From: Sinorhizobium garamanticum
Lineage (GTDB): Bacteria; Pseudomonadota; Alphaproteobacteria; Rhizobiales; Rhizobiaceae
Reading direction: 5' to 3'
NCBI RefSeq assembly: GCF_029892065.1
Contig: NZ_CP120373.1
Span: 434,001 to 498,000 of the forward strand
Length of the DNA: 64,000 nt
Below the pieces are notes generated by a model that had not been told where the DNA came from, did not search any database, and worked only from the letters and a program-made list of their open reading frames with translations. This document shows, piece after piece, positions 16,726 through 27,461 of this stretch; within the stretch, counting starts at the first letter, position 1, and each line of letters begins with the position of its first letter. The position numbers and the translations under genes are program-made.

Positions 16726-17676
16726 ATGTCAGCACCGCTCGATATCGACCAGTTGCAAACCTTCGTTGCCATTGCAGATACGGGTAGCTTCACCAAGGCT
16801 GCCGATCGTGTGTTCAAGACGCAATCGGCTGTGTCGATGCAGATGCGGCGCCTGGAAGAGCGCATCGGCAAGGCGCTTTTCATGAAGGACGGGCGCGGCA
16901 ACCGGCTGACCGTCGAAGGCGATAGACTCCTGAATTTCGCGCGCCGGATGATCCGCCTCAACAACGAGGCGATTGCCTCCTTCGACGACAACCGGCTCGA
17001 AGGCACACTCAGGATCGGCACGCCGGACGACTATGCCGATCGCTACATGCCGGAGATCATCGTCCGTTTCGCCAAGACCCACCCGAACGTCGAGCTCTAC
17101 ATCGTCTGCGAGCCCTCGGTCGACCTCGCCGAAAAAATGGCAAAGGGCGATCTCGACATCGCGCTCGTCACCCACAATCCCAGGGCGCGGGCCTCCGACG
17201 TGGTGCGGACGGAGCCGCTTTGCTGGGTGAGTTCGATCAACCACCCGCTGCCGGAAAACGCGCCGATCCCGCTTGCTGTCGGCCGCCGCGACTGTCAGTG
17301 GCGGCAGGCCGCCTGCGCGGCGCTTGACGCGACGGGCAAGGAATATCAGATCCTGTTCACGAGTTGGTCGTCGACCGTCGTCGCCGCGGCCGTGCTCGCC
17401 GGCATGGCGGTTTCGGTGCTGCCGGAATCGGCGCTGCGGCCCGGCATGAAGGTGCTGACACTGGCCGATGGCTTCCCGGCGCTGGCTCCGGTTCAGATCG
17501 GCATCATGAAGCGCCCCGGCCTGTCGCCGTCACTCTCCAACGCGATCACCAACCACATCACCGCCTGCCTCGACAACATCACGCCGATCACGGTCAACGA
17601 TGACCTCGACGGCGATTTGAAGAGCTATCCGCGTTATCCGCGCCTCAGGCAGAGCCATATGCTGCCCGGGTGGTAA
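16726..17676 (+). CDS. LysR-family regulator, LsrB-like
   Basis: A 316-aa LysR-type regulator. The start is ATG 16726 (MSAPLDIDQLQTFVAIADTG), where the family homology begins; the upstream in-frame ATG at 16681 adds an AT-rich, unlikely N-terminus. The HTH is SFTKAADRVFKTQSAVSMQM. The effector domain has GTPDDYADRYMPEI, CQWRQAACAALDA and FTSWSSTVVAAAVLAGMA, a pattern I recall from rhizobial LsrB, an oxidative-stress regulator, so it may be that gene or a paralogue. The Cys residues in the effector domain could be redox sensors, as in LsrB. It is divergent from DUF1127 and may control it. Confidence 0.9.
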   Translation: MSAPLDIDQLQTFVAIADTGSFTKAADRVFKTQSAVSMQMRRLEERIGKALFMKDGRGNRLTVEGDRLLNFARRMIRLNNEAIASFDDNRLEGTLRIGTPDDYADRYMPEIIVRFAKTHPNVELYIVCEPSVDLAEKMAKGDLDIALVTHNPRARASDVVRTEPLCWVSSINHPLPENAPIPLAVGRRDCQWRQAACAALDATGKEYQILFTSWSSTVVAAAVLAGMAVSVLPESALRPGMKVLTLADGFPALAPVQIGIMKRPGLSPSLSNAITNHITACLDNITPITVNDDLDGDLKSYPRYPRLRQSHMLPGW

Positions 17677-17793
17677 GAGCCACGCGTTTTTCGTCAAAGC
17701 GAAGGCCGCGCATCCGGAGGGAGGCATGGCCTTCTCGATTGATGCCGGAGCCGAAGCTGGCCCGTTCAACCTGCCCGGCAGCCCATTCGGTTG

Positions 17794-18669
17794 TCAGGCG
17801 AGTTTTGCCTTCAGGAACTCGACCGTACGGCTCCAGGCGAGATCGGCTGCGGCCTTGTCGTAGCGGGCTGCCGACGTGTCATTGTTGAAGGCGTGGTTGA
17901 CGCCGTCGTAAACATAGATCGTGAAGTCCTTGCCGCTGGCGGTCAGCGCCTTGCGATAGTCTTCGATGCCGGCATTGATGCGCTCGTCGAGCCCGGCATA
18001 ATGCATTAGCATTGCGGCCTTGATCTTCGGAACATCCTCGGCCTTCGGTTGGGCACCATAGTAGGCGACCCCGGCCTTAAGGTCGGGTGAGCTTACGGCG
18101 AGGCGGTTGACGAGCCCGCCGCCCCAGCAAAAGCCGATGGCACCGACATTGCCAGTGCTTCCTTCGTGGCCCTTGAGGAAGGTGACAGTCGCAACCGCGT
18201 TTTCGTTGGTTGCGCCGGCATCAAGCGCACTGATCATCTCACGGGCCTTGTCTTCGTCGCTCGGCGTTCCTCCGTCGGGAGAAAGGAAATCGGGCGCAAG
18301 GGCGACAAAACCCTCCAGCGCCATACGGCGCGCGACGTCGCGAATATGCGGGTTGAGACCGCGGTTTTCGTGGATGACAATCACCGCCGGCAGCTTGCCG
18401 GAGGCATCGGCAGGCCTGACGAGGTACCCCTTCATGTCGCCGTCGGCGCCCGGATAGGTAATGTCCTCGCCCTTGATGCGCTGATCGGTGTCGGCAATCA
18501 TCTCCGCCTTGGCACTATTTGCCGCCAGCATCGGAGCAATCGCCGCAGCGGCCGCGGCGGAACCGGCCAGCGCTGTCAGCGTCTCCATGAAACGGCGGCG
18601 GTCCAGTGTCAGATGCGTATATTCGTCATAGGCATCGATCATCGCTTGGGTGATGACGGGTTCGTTCAT
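17794..18669 (-). CDS. Dienelactone hydrolase family protein with Tat-like signal
   Basis: A 291-aa alpha/beta hydrolase. The nucleophile motif is GFCWGGG (Cys), with NHAFNND holding the catalytic His and GLDERINA probably holding the Asp, as in dienelactone hydrolase. The N-terminus contains LDRRRFMETLTALAGSAAAA, a twin-arginine type signal preceded by about 25 residues, so export by Tat is likely. Classical dienelactone hydrolases open lactones in chlorocatechol breakdown, but exported bacterial members act on unknown esters. It stands alone between the LysR gene and the alcohol dehydrogenase remnant. Confidence 0.9.
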   Translation of the reverse strand: MNEPVITQAMIDAYDEYTHLTLDRRRFMETLTALAGSAAAAAAIAPMLAANSAKAEMIADTDQRIKGEDITYPGADGDMKGYLVRPADASGKLPAVIVIHENRGLNPHIRDVARRMALEGFVALAPDFLSPDGGTPSDEDKAREMISALDAGATNENAVATVTFLKGHEGSTGNVGAIGFCWGGGLVNRLAVSSPDLKAGVAYYGAQPKAEDVPKIKAAMLMHYAGLDERINAGIEDYRKALTASGKDFTIYVYDGVNHAFNNDTSAARYDKAAADLAWSRTVEFLKAKLA

Positions 18670-18832
18670 AGCGCCCTCCTTCGGCTATCCTCTCCGTAGG
18701 CGGTATCGGAAGGAAAGCCGCCCGCCGACAAGATAGGTCAACCGGCGCGCGCATGGCGTACAAAACTACGTTACCGGCAGCACTGGATCGGGCGAAGCGG
18801 GGCGAGAACCCCGCCCCGTCCCATTTCACTGC

Positions 18833-18983
18833 CTAGCCGTTGAGATCGAGGACGATGCGACCGTCGATCCTGCCCTCCTCCATGCGCTCGAAGATGGCGT
18901 TCATGTTCTCGAGCTTGTCCCAGGAAAAGTGGGCCGCGACCTTGCCCTCGCCCGCAAATTCCAGCGCCTCGTCCAGAGCGCTC
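18833..18983 (-). pseudogene. C-terminal remnant of a zinc alcohol dehydrogenase
   Basis: Reading leftward, an uninterrupted ~49-codon stretch ends at the TAG at 18833-18835. It reads ALDEALEFAGEGKVAAHFSW, DKLENMNAIFERMEEG and RIDGRIVLDLNG, which matches the last ~50 residues of zinc-dependent alcohol dehydrogenases (AdhP type). No Rossmann fold or zinc ligands lie upstream; the homology stops abruptly near 18983 and unrelated sequence continues to the MAPEG gene. It is therefore a deletion remnant, not a gene. Confidence 0.8.
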
Positions 18984-19058
18984 GGTCACGCATCAAGGAG
19001 GGGTCGTTCGGTGGAGAAATCGTCTCAGATCTGAAACAGTCGTGCCGGCAAACAGCGA

Positions 19059-19475
19059 TCAGCTGGTCGCCATCCAGATGCAGAGCCAGCCCCACATGGC
19101 GAGCAGTGTCACGAAACTGGTGATGAACAGCGGGCGGCGATAACGGAGCCGGTTGCTGGTGACGTGAACGCCGGCATGGACGTAGCGCAGAGCGACGAAG
19201 AGCCAGGCGAGACCGAGGGAGACAAGGTTGTCGGCTTCGGTGATGTAGAGCAGCACGCAGCAGACATGGAAGAGCACCGGCAACTCGAATTGGTTGGCGA
19301 TGCTGTTGCGGACGACAAGGCTCTCGGCCGGCTCGTGGCGGTTTTCGCGGAACTGCGACGCCTCGACCTTGCCCGTTCGAACAAGCGAAGCGCGACGTGC
19401 CGAGAGCAGCGCATAGAGCGCGAAAACCAGCGCAGCATGCGCGACCATTGGCCAGAAGATCTCGAAGCCTGTCAT
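19059..19475 (-). CDS. MAPEG family membrane protein
   Basis: A 138-aa protein with four hydrophobic segments and the MAPEG pattern: an N-terminal helix (FWPMVAHAALVFALYALLSA), then ESLVVRNSIANQFELPVLFH, and LAWLFVALRYVHAGVHVTSN with the family-typical RYVHxxVH. MAPEG proteins include microsomal glutathione transferases; bacterial members like this often have unknown activity. It lies downstream of guaB on the same strand, separated by a perfect hairpin. Confidence 0.88.
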   Translation of the reverse strand: MTGFEIFWPMVAHAALVFALYALLSARRASLVRTGKVEASQFRENRHEPAESLVVRNSIANQFELPVLFHVCCVLLYITEADNLVSLGLAWLFVALRYVHAGVHVTSNRLRYRRPLFITSFVTLLAMWGWLCIWMATS

Positions 19476-19506
19476 CGGTGTTCCGCGTCAAAGTATCGGG
19501 TGGAGC

Positions 19507-19526
19507 GGGACGCCGGACGGCGTCCC
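19507..19526. terminator. Perfect hairpin downstream of guaB
   Basis: GGGACGCCG and CGGCGTCCC flank a 2-nt centre, 10 bp after the guaB stop (minus strand). There is no T-tract, so termination strength is uncertain; it may also protect the mRNA 3' end. Confidence 0.5.
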
Positions 19527-19535
19527 GTGGAGATG

Positions 19536-21164
<1,629 letters not shown>

Positions 21165-21168
21165 TCAA

Positions 21169-21189
21169 GGCCCGGAAATCTCCCGGGCC
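21169..21189 (-). terminator. Hairpin between the metallohydrolase gene and guaB
   Basis: GGCCCGG and CCGGGCC flank a 7-nt loop, about 40 bp past the stop of the leftward metallohydrolase gene. Only a weak T-rich tail (TTGACTATT on the minus strand) follows, so terminator function is tentative. Confidence 0.45.
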
Positions 21190-21227
21190 CTGGAAATTCT
21201 TGTTGCAGGGCAACATTTCTCCGCTGC

Positions 21228-22211
21228 TCAGATATCGAACTGATAGGTCGCCGGCACGAAGCGGTAGCCGAGATCATTCCGTTCGACGAAACCGACCGCT
21301 GGGAACGGCATGTGATAGCCGATAAAGGGCAGGCGATCGGTGGCGATCATGTCGAAGACCTTGCGGCGCGCAGCGGTTGCAGCGGCCTTGTCCATGTCGA
21401 AACGAACTTCCCAATCGGGCCGCTGCAGCGACAGGACATAATGATTGGCCGTGTCCGCCGTCAGCATCAGCGCCTCGTTGTCGGAATCAAGCCGGAACAC
21501 CACGTGCCCCGGAGAATGGCCGAAGGCCGCGAGCGCCGTTATGCCCGGCACAACTTCGGCACCATCGGCGATGAAAGTGGTCTTTTCCGCGAGTGGAACG
21601 ACCTTTTCGAGCACGGCCTTGTGGCCATTTTCAGCAGGCGTGCCGACGCGTGCCTCGTCCTTCCAGAAATCGTACTCGACCTGCCCGGTGACGTAGCGCG
21701 CATTCGGAAAGGTCGGCTTTCCGGCTGTCATGAGGCCACCGATATGGTCGCCATGCATGTGGGTGATCACTACCACCGAGACCTGGTCGGGCGTGTAGCC
21801 GGCGGCTTTCAGCCCATCGACGAGCTTACCCGTTCCCATTTGCCGGCCGGCCTCACCAAAGCCGGTATCGAAAAGCACGATATCGGTTCCGGTATCGACC
21901 AGCGCCGGTGAGAACCCGTTGACGAAGCCGTCGGCGGGCAGGAAATTCTCCGTGAGCAGGGTTGAAACCGCATCAGCCGGCTGATTGAGCCCGTAGGTCT
22001 CGTGTGGGTTCCCCGACATGCGCGTGCCATCGCTGATCACCGTGATCTTGGCGGTGCCGAGTTTGAGCGTCTTGAAAGCCGTGCCGTTCGTCATGACCGG
22101 TGGCTCCGTCGCGTCTTGAGCCCTGGCGAACTCCGTCAACAAGGTCGGAGCCGCGAGAGCGCCCGCTGCTCCCGTTCCGAACAGCGTTCGGCGCGTCAGT
22201 GAAAACGTCAT
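21228..22211 (-). CDS. Exported metallo-beta-lactamase-fold hydrolase
   Basis: A 327-aa protein with a twin-arginine signal (LTRRTLFGTGAAGALAAPTL) and a metallo-beta-lactamase fold. The zinc motif THMHGDHIGG, the downstream ligands in FGHSPGHVVF and LTADTANH, and the C-terminal GYHMPFPAVG are visible. This group includes quorum-quenching lactonases and alkylsulfatase-like enzymes, but nothing here fixes the substrate. It is probably folded with metal in the cytoplasm and exported by Tat. It lies upstream of guaB on the same strand, with a hairpin between them. Confidence 0.92.
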   Translation of the reverse strand: MTFSLTRRTLFGTGAAGALAAPTLLTEFARAQDATEPPVMTNGTAFKTLKLGTAKITVISDGTRMSGNPHETYGLNQPADAVSTLLTENFLPADGFVNGFSPALVDTGTDIVLFDTGFGEAGRQMGTGKLVDGLKAAGYTPDQVSVVVITHMHGDHIGGLMTAGKPTFPNARYVTGQVEYDFWKDEARVGTPAENGHKAVLEKVVPLAEKTTFIADGAEVVPGITALAAFGHSPGHVVFRLDSDNEALMLTADTANHYVLSLQRPDWEVRFDMDKAAATAARRKVFDMIATDRLPFIGYHMPFPAVGFVERNDLGYRFVPATYQFDI

Positions 22212-22367
22212 CGTCGTCCCTCCATCCTACAACTATGCCCGTTGCCACGACGTGCGTGACAGGCAGGAAGTAGGGTCCCGATGAAAATGGACAGACGGGT
22301 TCACAGGCTTTTGATCTGCAATCGCTGGTTTGGTTTGCGCTTCGACGGCATTCGTGTTTTTAGACGC

Positions 22368-22475
22368 CTGCTGCATGTTTCCCTAAATCGTAGCCGATTT
22401 AAGGACAAAAACATGCAGCAACTCAAAAGTGCTACGGCGTCCTTTGCGCGTCTCATAAGACGCGCGGCGCTGTAG
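22368..22475 (+). repeat. RIME-type element
   Basis: A direct-orientation copy (CTGCTGCATG to GGCGCTGTAG) in the gap between the divergent metallohydrolase and MFS genes. The rest of this gap (22212-22367, 22476-22567) shows no gene. Confidence 0.9.
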
Positions 22476-22567
22476 GGTCGCGGTTGCGCTTTGACCGACC
22501 ATAATTTCCTGAATTCGATTCAACTTCCGGGAATTATGCTATAGGCCGTCATTGTCGCGCCACGCCC

Positions 22568-24001
22568 GTGCCACTCACGCCAGGGCCTTTCCGCATGAAT
22601 CGTGTCGTCCCGTTGATCCTTGCCATAGCTTTGTTCATGGAGCAGATGGATTCCACGGTTATTTCGACTTCACTGCCGGCAATCGCCCACGACATCGGTG
22701 TTGGCCCAATCACCCTGAAACTGGCGCTGACGTCCTACATGGTGGCGCTCGCGATCTTCATACCGTTGAGCGGCTGGATGGCCGACCGCTTCGGCGCCAA
22801 GCGCATTTTTCGCACGGCGATTCTCGTCTTCATCGTCGGCTCGGTGCTCTGCGCCATCTCGAACAGCCTCATCGCCTTCGTCCTGTCACGCTTCCTGCAG
22901 GGTATGGGCGGCGCAATGATGACGCCGGTCGCTCGCCTCGTTCTCGTCCGAGGCGCGCCGCGCAGTGAGCTCGTCTCGGCCATGGCGTTGCTGACTATCC
23001 CGGCACTCGTCGGACCGCTTGCCGGCCCACCGCTCGGCGGCTTCATCACCACCTATTTTTCCTGGCACTGGATCTTCCTGATCAACGTCCCAGTCGGCAT
23101 CGCCGGCTACGTGCTTTCCGGTATCTACCTGCCCGAGATGGAGCGGCGAAACCCGCCGCCGGTCGACATTCTGGGCTTCCTGCTTGGCGGCATCGCCGCC
23201 TCGGGCATCGTCTTCGGCCTGTCGGTCATCAGCCTGCCGGCGCTGCCGACGGCGATCGGCTTTGCATCCGTTTCGGCCGGTATCGCCGCCACGTTCCTCT
23301 ATATTGTCCACGCTCGCCGGCATCCCGCACCGGTGCTCGATCTGAAGCTGTTTAGGGACAGCGCCTTCCGCGCGGCCACGATTGGCGGCACGATCTTCCG
23401 CATCTCGGTCGGCGCGATCCCCTTCCTGATGCCGCTGATGCTGCAGATCGGCTTCGGTCTCAATCCATTCCAGTCGGGCCTCATCACCTTCGTCGGCGCG
23501 GTCGGCGCCATCACCACCAAATTTCTAGCGCGCCGCGTTCTCGCCTTTGCCGGCTTCCGCACCACGCTGATCGTTGCGGCCGTCGTCGGCGCCCTGATGA
23601 CCTTCGCCAACGGCTTCTTCACGCCCGCGACACCCTATTTGGTGATGATGTCCATCCTGCTGATTGCCGGCTTCGCCCGGTCGTTCTTCTTCACCAGCGT
23701 CAACGCTCTTTCCTTCGCCGATATCGACGATGCGGATGCCAGCAAGGCAACCTCGATGAGCGCAGTGCTGCAGCAGATCAGCCTCGCGCTTGGCGTTGCC
23801 GTCGCCGGCGCGATTCTTGAAGTGGAAACGGCGATCAGCGGCGACCCGCTGGGTCTGGAAGACTTCCACATCGCCTTCATGATCATCGCCGGCGCGAATC
23901 TGCTGGGAGCGATCCCCTTCCTGACGATGGCGAAGAATGCCGGGGCTTCCGTTTCCGGCCACCGCCTGCAGATGCGCGAAGCCGAAACGACGGCCAAATA
24001 G
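22568..24001 (+). CDS. DHA2-family MFS drug efflux transporter
   Basis: A 477-aa major-facilitator protein with about 14 hydrophobic segments. The DHA2 signature MEQMDSTVISTSLPAIAHDI lies at the end of helix 1, GWMADRFGAKRIF is the loop 2-3 motif A, and LVGPLAGPPLGGFITTYFSW is antiporter motif C in helix 5. These mark a proton-driven multidrug exporter of the EmrB/MdtD type. The start is GTG 22568 or ATG 22595. There is no adjacent regulator or membrane-fusion protein; the VOC gene is convergent. Confidence 0.92.
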   Translation: MPLTPGPFRMNRVVPLILAIALFMEQMDSTVISTSLPAIAHDIGVGPITLKLALTSYMVALAIFIPLSGWMADRFGAKRIFRTAILVFIVGSVLCAISNSLIAFVLSRFLQGMGGAMMTPVARLVLVRGAPRSELVSAMALLTIPALVGPLAGPPLGGFITTYFSWHWIFLINVPVGIAGYVLSGIYLPEMERRNPPPVDILGFLLGGIAASGIVFGLSVISLPALPTAIGFASVSAGIAATFLYIVHARRHPAPVLDLKLFRDSAFRAATIGGTIFRISVGAIPFLMPLMLQIGFGLNPFQSGLITFVGAVGAITTKFLARRVLAFAGFRTTLIVAAVVGALMTFANGFFTPATPYLVMMSILLIAGFARSFFFTSVNALSFADIDDADASKATSMSAVLQQISLALGVAVAGAILEVETAISGDPLGLEDFHIAFMIIAGANLLGAIPFLTMAKNAGASVSGHRLQMREAETTAK

Positions 24002-24028
24002 GGAAGGCTCGATAGCGACAGCGCCGCT

Positions 24029-24412
24029 TTATTCCGGCCGCTCGCAGACGGCCGACAGCTTGTTGCCGTCCGGATCGCGGACGTAAGCGGCATAGAAATT
24101 CGGATGGAACGGCCTTAAGCCGGGTGCGCCCTCGTCCGTGCCGCCATTGGCGAGTGCGGCGGCGTAGAAGGCATCGACGGCAGCGCGGTTTTCCGCCTGG
24201 AGCGCGACCATCGAACCGTTGCCGATCGTTGCCGCCTTGCCGTTGAACGGCGTCACCACCCAGAGGCGGCAGCGGACATCGCTTTCGGCGCCGTAGCCGA
24301 TCTCGACTTCGTCCTGCTTCCGGCGCTCAAGACCGAGTGTCGCGAGCGTCTTGTCGTAAAAGGCGCCTGCGCGGTCGAGGTCGTTCGTGCCGAGCGTCAC
24401 GTAAAGCAGCAT
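24029..24412 (-). CDS. VOC family (glyoxalase-like) protein
   Basis: A 127-aa single VOC module: LYVTLGTNDLDRAGAFYDKT at the N-terminus and AAYVRDPDGNKLSAVCE at the C-terminus. The family comprises glyoxalases, dioxygenases and resistance proteins; similar short proteins are usually annotated only as VOC. It is 3 bp from rlmE and on the same strand, so it is probably the last gene of the ppx-rlmE-VOC operon. Confidence 0.9.
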   Translation of the reverse strand: MLLYVTLGTNDLDRAGAFYDKTLATLGLERRKQDEVEIGYGAESDVRCRLWVVTPFNGKAATIGNGSMVALQAENRAAVDAFYAAALANGGTDEGAPGLRPFHPNFYAAYVRDPDGNKLSAVCERPE

Positions 24413-24415
24413 GTT

Positions 24416-25144
24416 CTACTCCGTTGCGGCATCTTCCGCTGGTTCCGTCGCCCGCCGCCCCTTGAAGCCCTTGGCGAGCAGGAACATCTCGACCGATTCG
24501 GCGCGAGACGAGGCCGGCTTGACATGGATGACCTGACGGAAATTCTGCTTCAGCATGTTCAGGAGTTCACGCTCGGTGCCGCCCTGGAACGTCTTTGCCA
24601 GGAAGTGGCCGCCTTCGGCGAGCACATCGACGGCAAAATGTGCCGCGACCTCGCAAAGATGCATCGTCCTGAGATGGTCGGTCTGGCGATGGCCGGTCGT
24701 CGGCGCCGCCATGTCGGAGATCACGAGGTCGGGCGTTCCACCGACCGCCTCCTTCAGCCTGTCGGGCGCCTCAGGGTCGAGAAAATCCATCTGCAGGAAG
24801 CGGACACCGGGGATCGGGTCCATTTCAAGAAAGTCGATCGCCGCCACACGCGGGTCGGCGTCGGTCGAATTCGTCACCTTGGCGGCGATCTGCGACCAGC
24901 TTCCGGGTGCAGCACCAAGGTCGATGATTCGCCTAGCGCCGGCAAGTATCTTGTGCTTTTCGTCGATTTCGAGAAGCTTGAACGCCGCCCGGGCGCGATA
25001 ACCTTCGAGCTGCGCCCGCTGGACGTAAGGATCGTTGATGTGGCGCTCCAGCCAGCGGCGCGAGGAAGCCTTGAGCTTGCCCTTCTTCACCTTCTGGCCA
25101 AGCTTGCGGCCGCTGCGGTTGCCGCCGATCGGCGATTTCGTCAT
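24416..25144 (-). CDS. rlmE: 23S rRNA 2'-O-methyltransferase RlmE
   Basis: A 242-aa RrmJ/FtsJ-type methyltransferase that modifies U2552 of 23S rRNA. The sequence shows the basic N-terminal extension, [13 protein letters not shown] with the catalytic Lys, the SAM motif [28 protein letters not shown] with the catalytic Asp, and LAKTFQGG with the second Lys. Its ATG overlaps the ppx stop by 4 nt (ATGA), so the two are translationally coupled. Confidence 0.96.
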   Translation of the reverse strand: MTKSPIGGNRSGRKLGQKVKKGKLKASSRRWLERHINDPYVQRAQLEGYRARAAFKLLEIDEKHKILAGARRIIDLGAAPGSWSQIAAKVTNSTDADPRVAAIDFLEMDPIPGVRFLQMDFLDPEAPDRLKEAVGGTPDLVISDMAAPTTGHRQTDHLRTMHLCEVAAHFAVDVLAEGGHFLAKTFQGGTERELLNMLKQNFRQVIHVKPASSRAESVEMFLLAKGFKGRRATEPAEDAATE

Positions 25145-26766
25145 GCTTCATTTCCCCCGTGGGCCTTGTTCCCCTCGTGGGTCCTGTTCCCTTCGTGGGC
25201 CTTGTTTCCTTCCTGGTTCGCCGATCCGCCATTGAAGCTGCGCTGGTGCCGGCGCGGGCGCCCGCGGCGCCAGGCGCCGTCGTCCGCCATCATATCGGTC
25301 AGCAGGCCTTCGCGCAGACCGCGATCGGCCACGCGCATGCGCGTCGACGGCCAGCGGCGGCGGATCGCCTCGAGGATCGCGCAGCCGGCGAGCACCAGAT
25401 CGGCACGATCCGGCCCGATGCAAGGATTTGCGGCGCGAGCGGCGAAATCCCAGGAAAGCAGGCGGGATTGCATCGCCGAAACCTCGTCGTCGGACAGCCA
25501 CAGCCCATCGACCTTGCGCCGGTCGTAACGCGGCAGATCGAGATGAACGCCAGCAAGGGTCGTCACCGTTCCCGAGGTTCCGATCAGATGAAAGCCGTCG
25601 CCGCCATTCGCAAGAGCCTCGACCGGTGGGCTGTCGAAGCGGGCGAGCATGCCCTCGACCTCGCGCACCATCGCCTCGAAGCTCTGCGGCGTCACATGTT
25701 CGCCGCCATGGCGTTCCGAAAGGGTGACGACCCCGACGGGGAGCGACGTCCAATGGGTGATGTGGTTGGCCAGCCGGCTCGACCGGTTGTCGCCGATGCG
25801 GATGATGGCAATCTCGGACGAGCCGCCGCCGATATCGAAGAGGACGACGGATCTCGTCTCGCGATCGACCAGCGACGAGCAACCGGAAACCGCCAGCCGC
25901 GCCTCGGTCTGGCGATCGATGATCTCGAGTTCCAGTCCGGTTTCCTCCGCCACGCGCTTCAAAAAGGATTCGCCATTGGCGGCCGAACGCGCAGCTTCCG
26001 TCGCGATCAGTCGGCGGCGGCGGATCGAACGGGCATTGAGTTTCGCGGCGCAAATCTTGAGTGCCTCGACGGATCGCTCCATTGCGTCGTCCGAAAGGCG
26101 CCCGCTCGCTCCGAGCCCCTCGCCGAGCCGGACGATGCGGGAGAACGCGTCGACCACGCGAAACTGACCCGGCCGGGTCGGCTGTGCGACCAGCAGGCGG
26201 CAATTGTTGGTGCCGAGGTCGAGCGCTGCGTAAAGCGGTGCCGGCGGTTCACCCGTCGCAACAAAGGGTGCGCGCAGATTTTCCGGCCGAGGTGCCTGCG
26301 CCGGCTGCGAAGCCGCGGCAGCCTCGGCACCGCGTGTATCGCCCGGCCGGTCAGCAGCATGCGATTTGCCGTTCGAAGCAAGCGGCCGTCCCTGAAGCCC
26401 GCGCCGATGACGTGCCTTCTTGCTGCGCTTATGGCCCTTCTTGTCGGTGATAGCCGCAACGACAAGCTCGACGCTTTCGCCGGAAATGGCGGCCACGACC
26501 TGGCCCTGCGGTCTTGCTGCTTTCGAGCGCCGGCGCCGTTTGCGCTTGCGCGCCGGCTCCGTCACTTCCAGTCCTGCGGGACGCCCTGCTTCTCCGGCTT
26601 GGCCGGATTGGCTGGCAACTGCAGACGGCGAGCCGGACGGCCTGCGCCGCCTCCGCTTGCCTTTTCCGCCGCGCGGCGCGCCCTTGCGCACCTCGCCACG
26701 ACCTGCTGCCGACGCCCCAGATTCAGACGGCTTTTCGCCGTGATCGGGGTCTCTCACGTGTCTCAA
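25141..26766 (-). CDS. Ppx/GppA exopolyphosphatase-family protein with disordered termini
   Basis: A 541-aa protein. Residues from about 175 on form the ASKHA fold of Ppx/GppA phosphatases ([63 protein letters not shown]), which degrade polyphosphate or pppGpp. The N-terminal ~170 residues are low-complexity and Lys/Arg-rich ([20 protein letters not shown]) and probably bind nucleic acid or polyphosphate. The C-terminus ends in a hexapeptide repeat (GNKAHE-type) encoded by 18-bp tandem repeats. Such extended forms are usual in rhizobia. It overlaps rlmE by 4 nt. Whether the substrate is polyphosphate or pppGpp is not decidable here. Confidence 0.93.
   Translation of the reverse strand: MRHVRDPDHGEKPSESGASAAGRGEVRKGAPRGGKGKRRRRRPSGSPSAVASQSGQAGEAGRPAGLEVTEPARKRKRRRRSKAARPQGQVVAAISGESVELVVAAITDKKGHKRSKKARHRRGLQGRPLASNGKSHAADRPGDTRGAEAAAASQPAQAPRPENLRAPFVATGEPPAPLYAALDLGTNNCRLLVAQPTRPGQFRVVDAFSRIVRLGEGLGASGRLSDDAMERSVEALKICAAKLNARSIRRRRLIATEAARSAANGESFLKRVAEETGLELEIIDRQTEARLAVSGCSSLVDRETRSVVLFDIGGGSSEIAIIRIGDNRSSRLANHITHWTSLPVGVVTLSERHGGEHVTPQSFEAMVREVEGMLARFDSPPVEALANGGDGFHLIGTSGTVTTLAGVHLDLPRYDRRKVDGLWLSDDEVSAMQSRLLSWDFAARAANPCIGPDRADLVLAGCAILEAIRRRWPSTRMRVADRGLREGLLTDMMADDGAWRRGRPRRHQRSFNGGSANQEGNKAHEGNRTHEGNKAHGGNEA
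25144..25215 (-). repeat. 18-bp tandem repeat inside the 3' end of ppx
   Basis: Three and a half copies of an 18-bp unit coding GN(K/R)(A/T)H(E/G). The unit is in frame, so copy-number changes would lengthen or shorten the Ppx tail without a frameshift. Confidence 0.85.
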
Positions 26767-26876
26767 CCATGGCGCCGCGCGAAGCCTGATGGCCGCTCAA
26801 GGCGCTCTCTCGATTTTGCGTTGGCGCGACTGTACCAGCGCCGCCCCTTTTCGCCAAACCTTTTTTGACGTGCGGT

Positions 26877-26982
26877 GGCTGCACGTTTCGTTAAATCGAA
26901 ATCGATTTAAGGACAAAAACATGCAGTGATTCCAAGTGCGGCAGCATCCTTTGCATGTCTGGTGAGGCGCGCCGCGCTTGAG
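26877..26982 (+). repeat. Degenerate RIME-type element
   Basis: Recognisable by GCACGTTTCGTTAAATCG, CGATTTAAGGACAAAAACATG and a decayed second palindrome (GCAGCATCCTTTGCATGTCT). It is the most diverged full-length copy in the window and lies between ppx and the tRNA-Gln gene. The rest of 26767-27110 shows no gene. Confidence 0.7.
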
Positions 26983-27116
26983 GCCGGCAAACCGAGGTCG
27001 GTCCTAGGCTTACGGGTAGACAGTCAGGTGCCGGTCGTTCCGCCCCCTGCCCGGCCCTGGCGCGTGAAATAAAGTGGCTGGCCACAGGCCAGTCGCATTT
27101 TTTTGCCAGAAGGTAT

Positions 27117-27144
27117 TTGCATCGGCCATTCTTTTGTTTATAAG
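27117..27144 (+). promoter_or_regulatory. Promoter of tRNA-Gln
   Basis: TTGCAT and TATAAG are separated by 16 nt, about 45 bp upstream of the tRNA. Both match the housekeeping consensus well. Confidence 0.6.
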
Positions 27145-27187
27145 CCCGCCACACCGACGCGGCGGGCCACGCTCTGCCAGCGAGCCT

Positions 27188-27261
27188 TGGGGAATAGGTT
27201 AACGGTAGACCAGCGGACTCTGACTCCGTTAGTCCTGGTTCGAATCCAGGTTCCCCAGCCA
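27188..27261 (+). tRNA. tRNA-Gln (anticodon CTG)
   Basis: A 74-nt cloverleaf: acceptor arms TGGGGAA / TTCCCCA, anticodon stem GCGGA / TCCGT around loop CTCTGAC (anticodon CTG), T-arm CCTGG-TTCGAAT-CCAGG, discriminator G and encoded CCA. The gene is intact. Two downstream partial copies of its 3' half show that it is an integration site for mobile elements. Confidence 0.95.
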
Positions 27262-27333
27262 ACCACTTTCAGCAGCAAAATCAAGAAGTTAAGGCAACGC
27301 CATCTTGGCCAAACGGCCTTTTTCATGTCGCGT

Positions 27334-27413
27334 CATGTTGCAAAAGAATTCCGTTGATTTTCAACGACTACCGTGCAGACACGGCGACTCCACGCAACAC
27401 GGAATGCAACATG
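27334..27413. repeat. 80-bp imperfect inverted repeat just inside the island
   Basis: The outer arms CATGTTGCA (27334-27342) and TGCAACATG (27405-27413) match exactly. Inner arms TTCCGTTG and CAACACGGAA match with one extra base. It lies 73 bp after the tRNA and may be a recombinase or excisionase binding region or a terminator. Confidence 0.55.
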
Positions 27414-27461
27414 TTTAGGAGATGACCACCGGGGAATGATTTCCAATCGCGCCGGATCAGG

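Noticed and set aside
18771..18989. Leftward frame of 72 codons over the alcohol dehydrogenase remnant
   Set aside because: It is the wrong frame; the dehydrogenase-like sequence lies in the neighbouring frame and ends at 18833.
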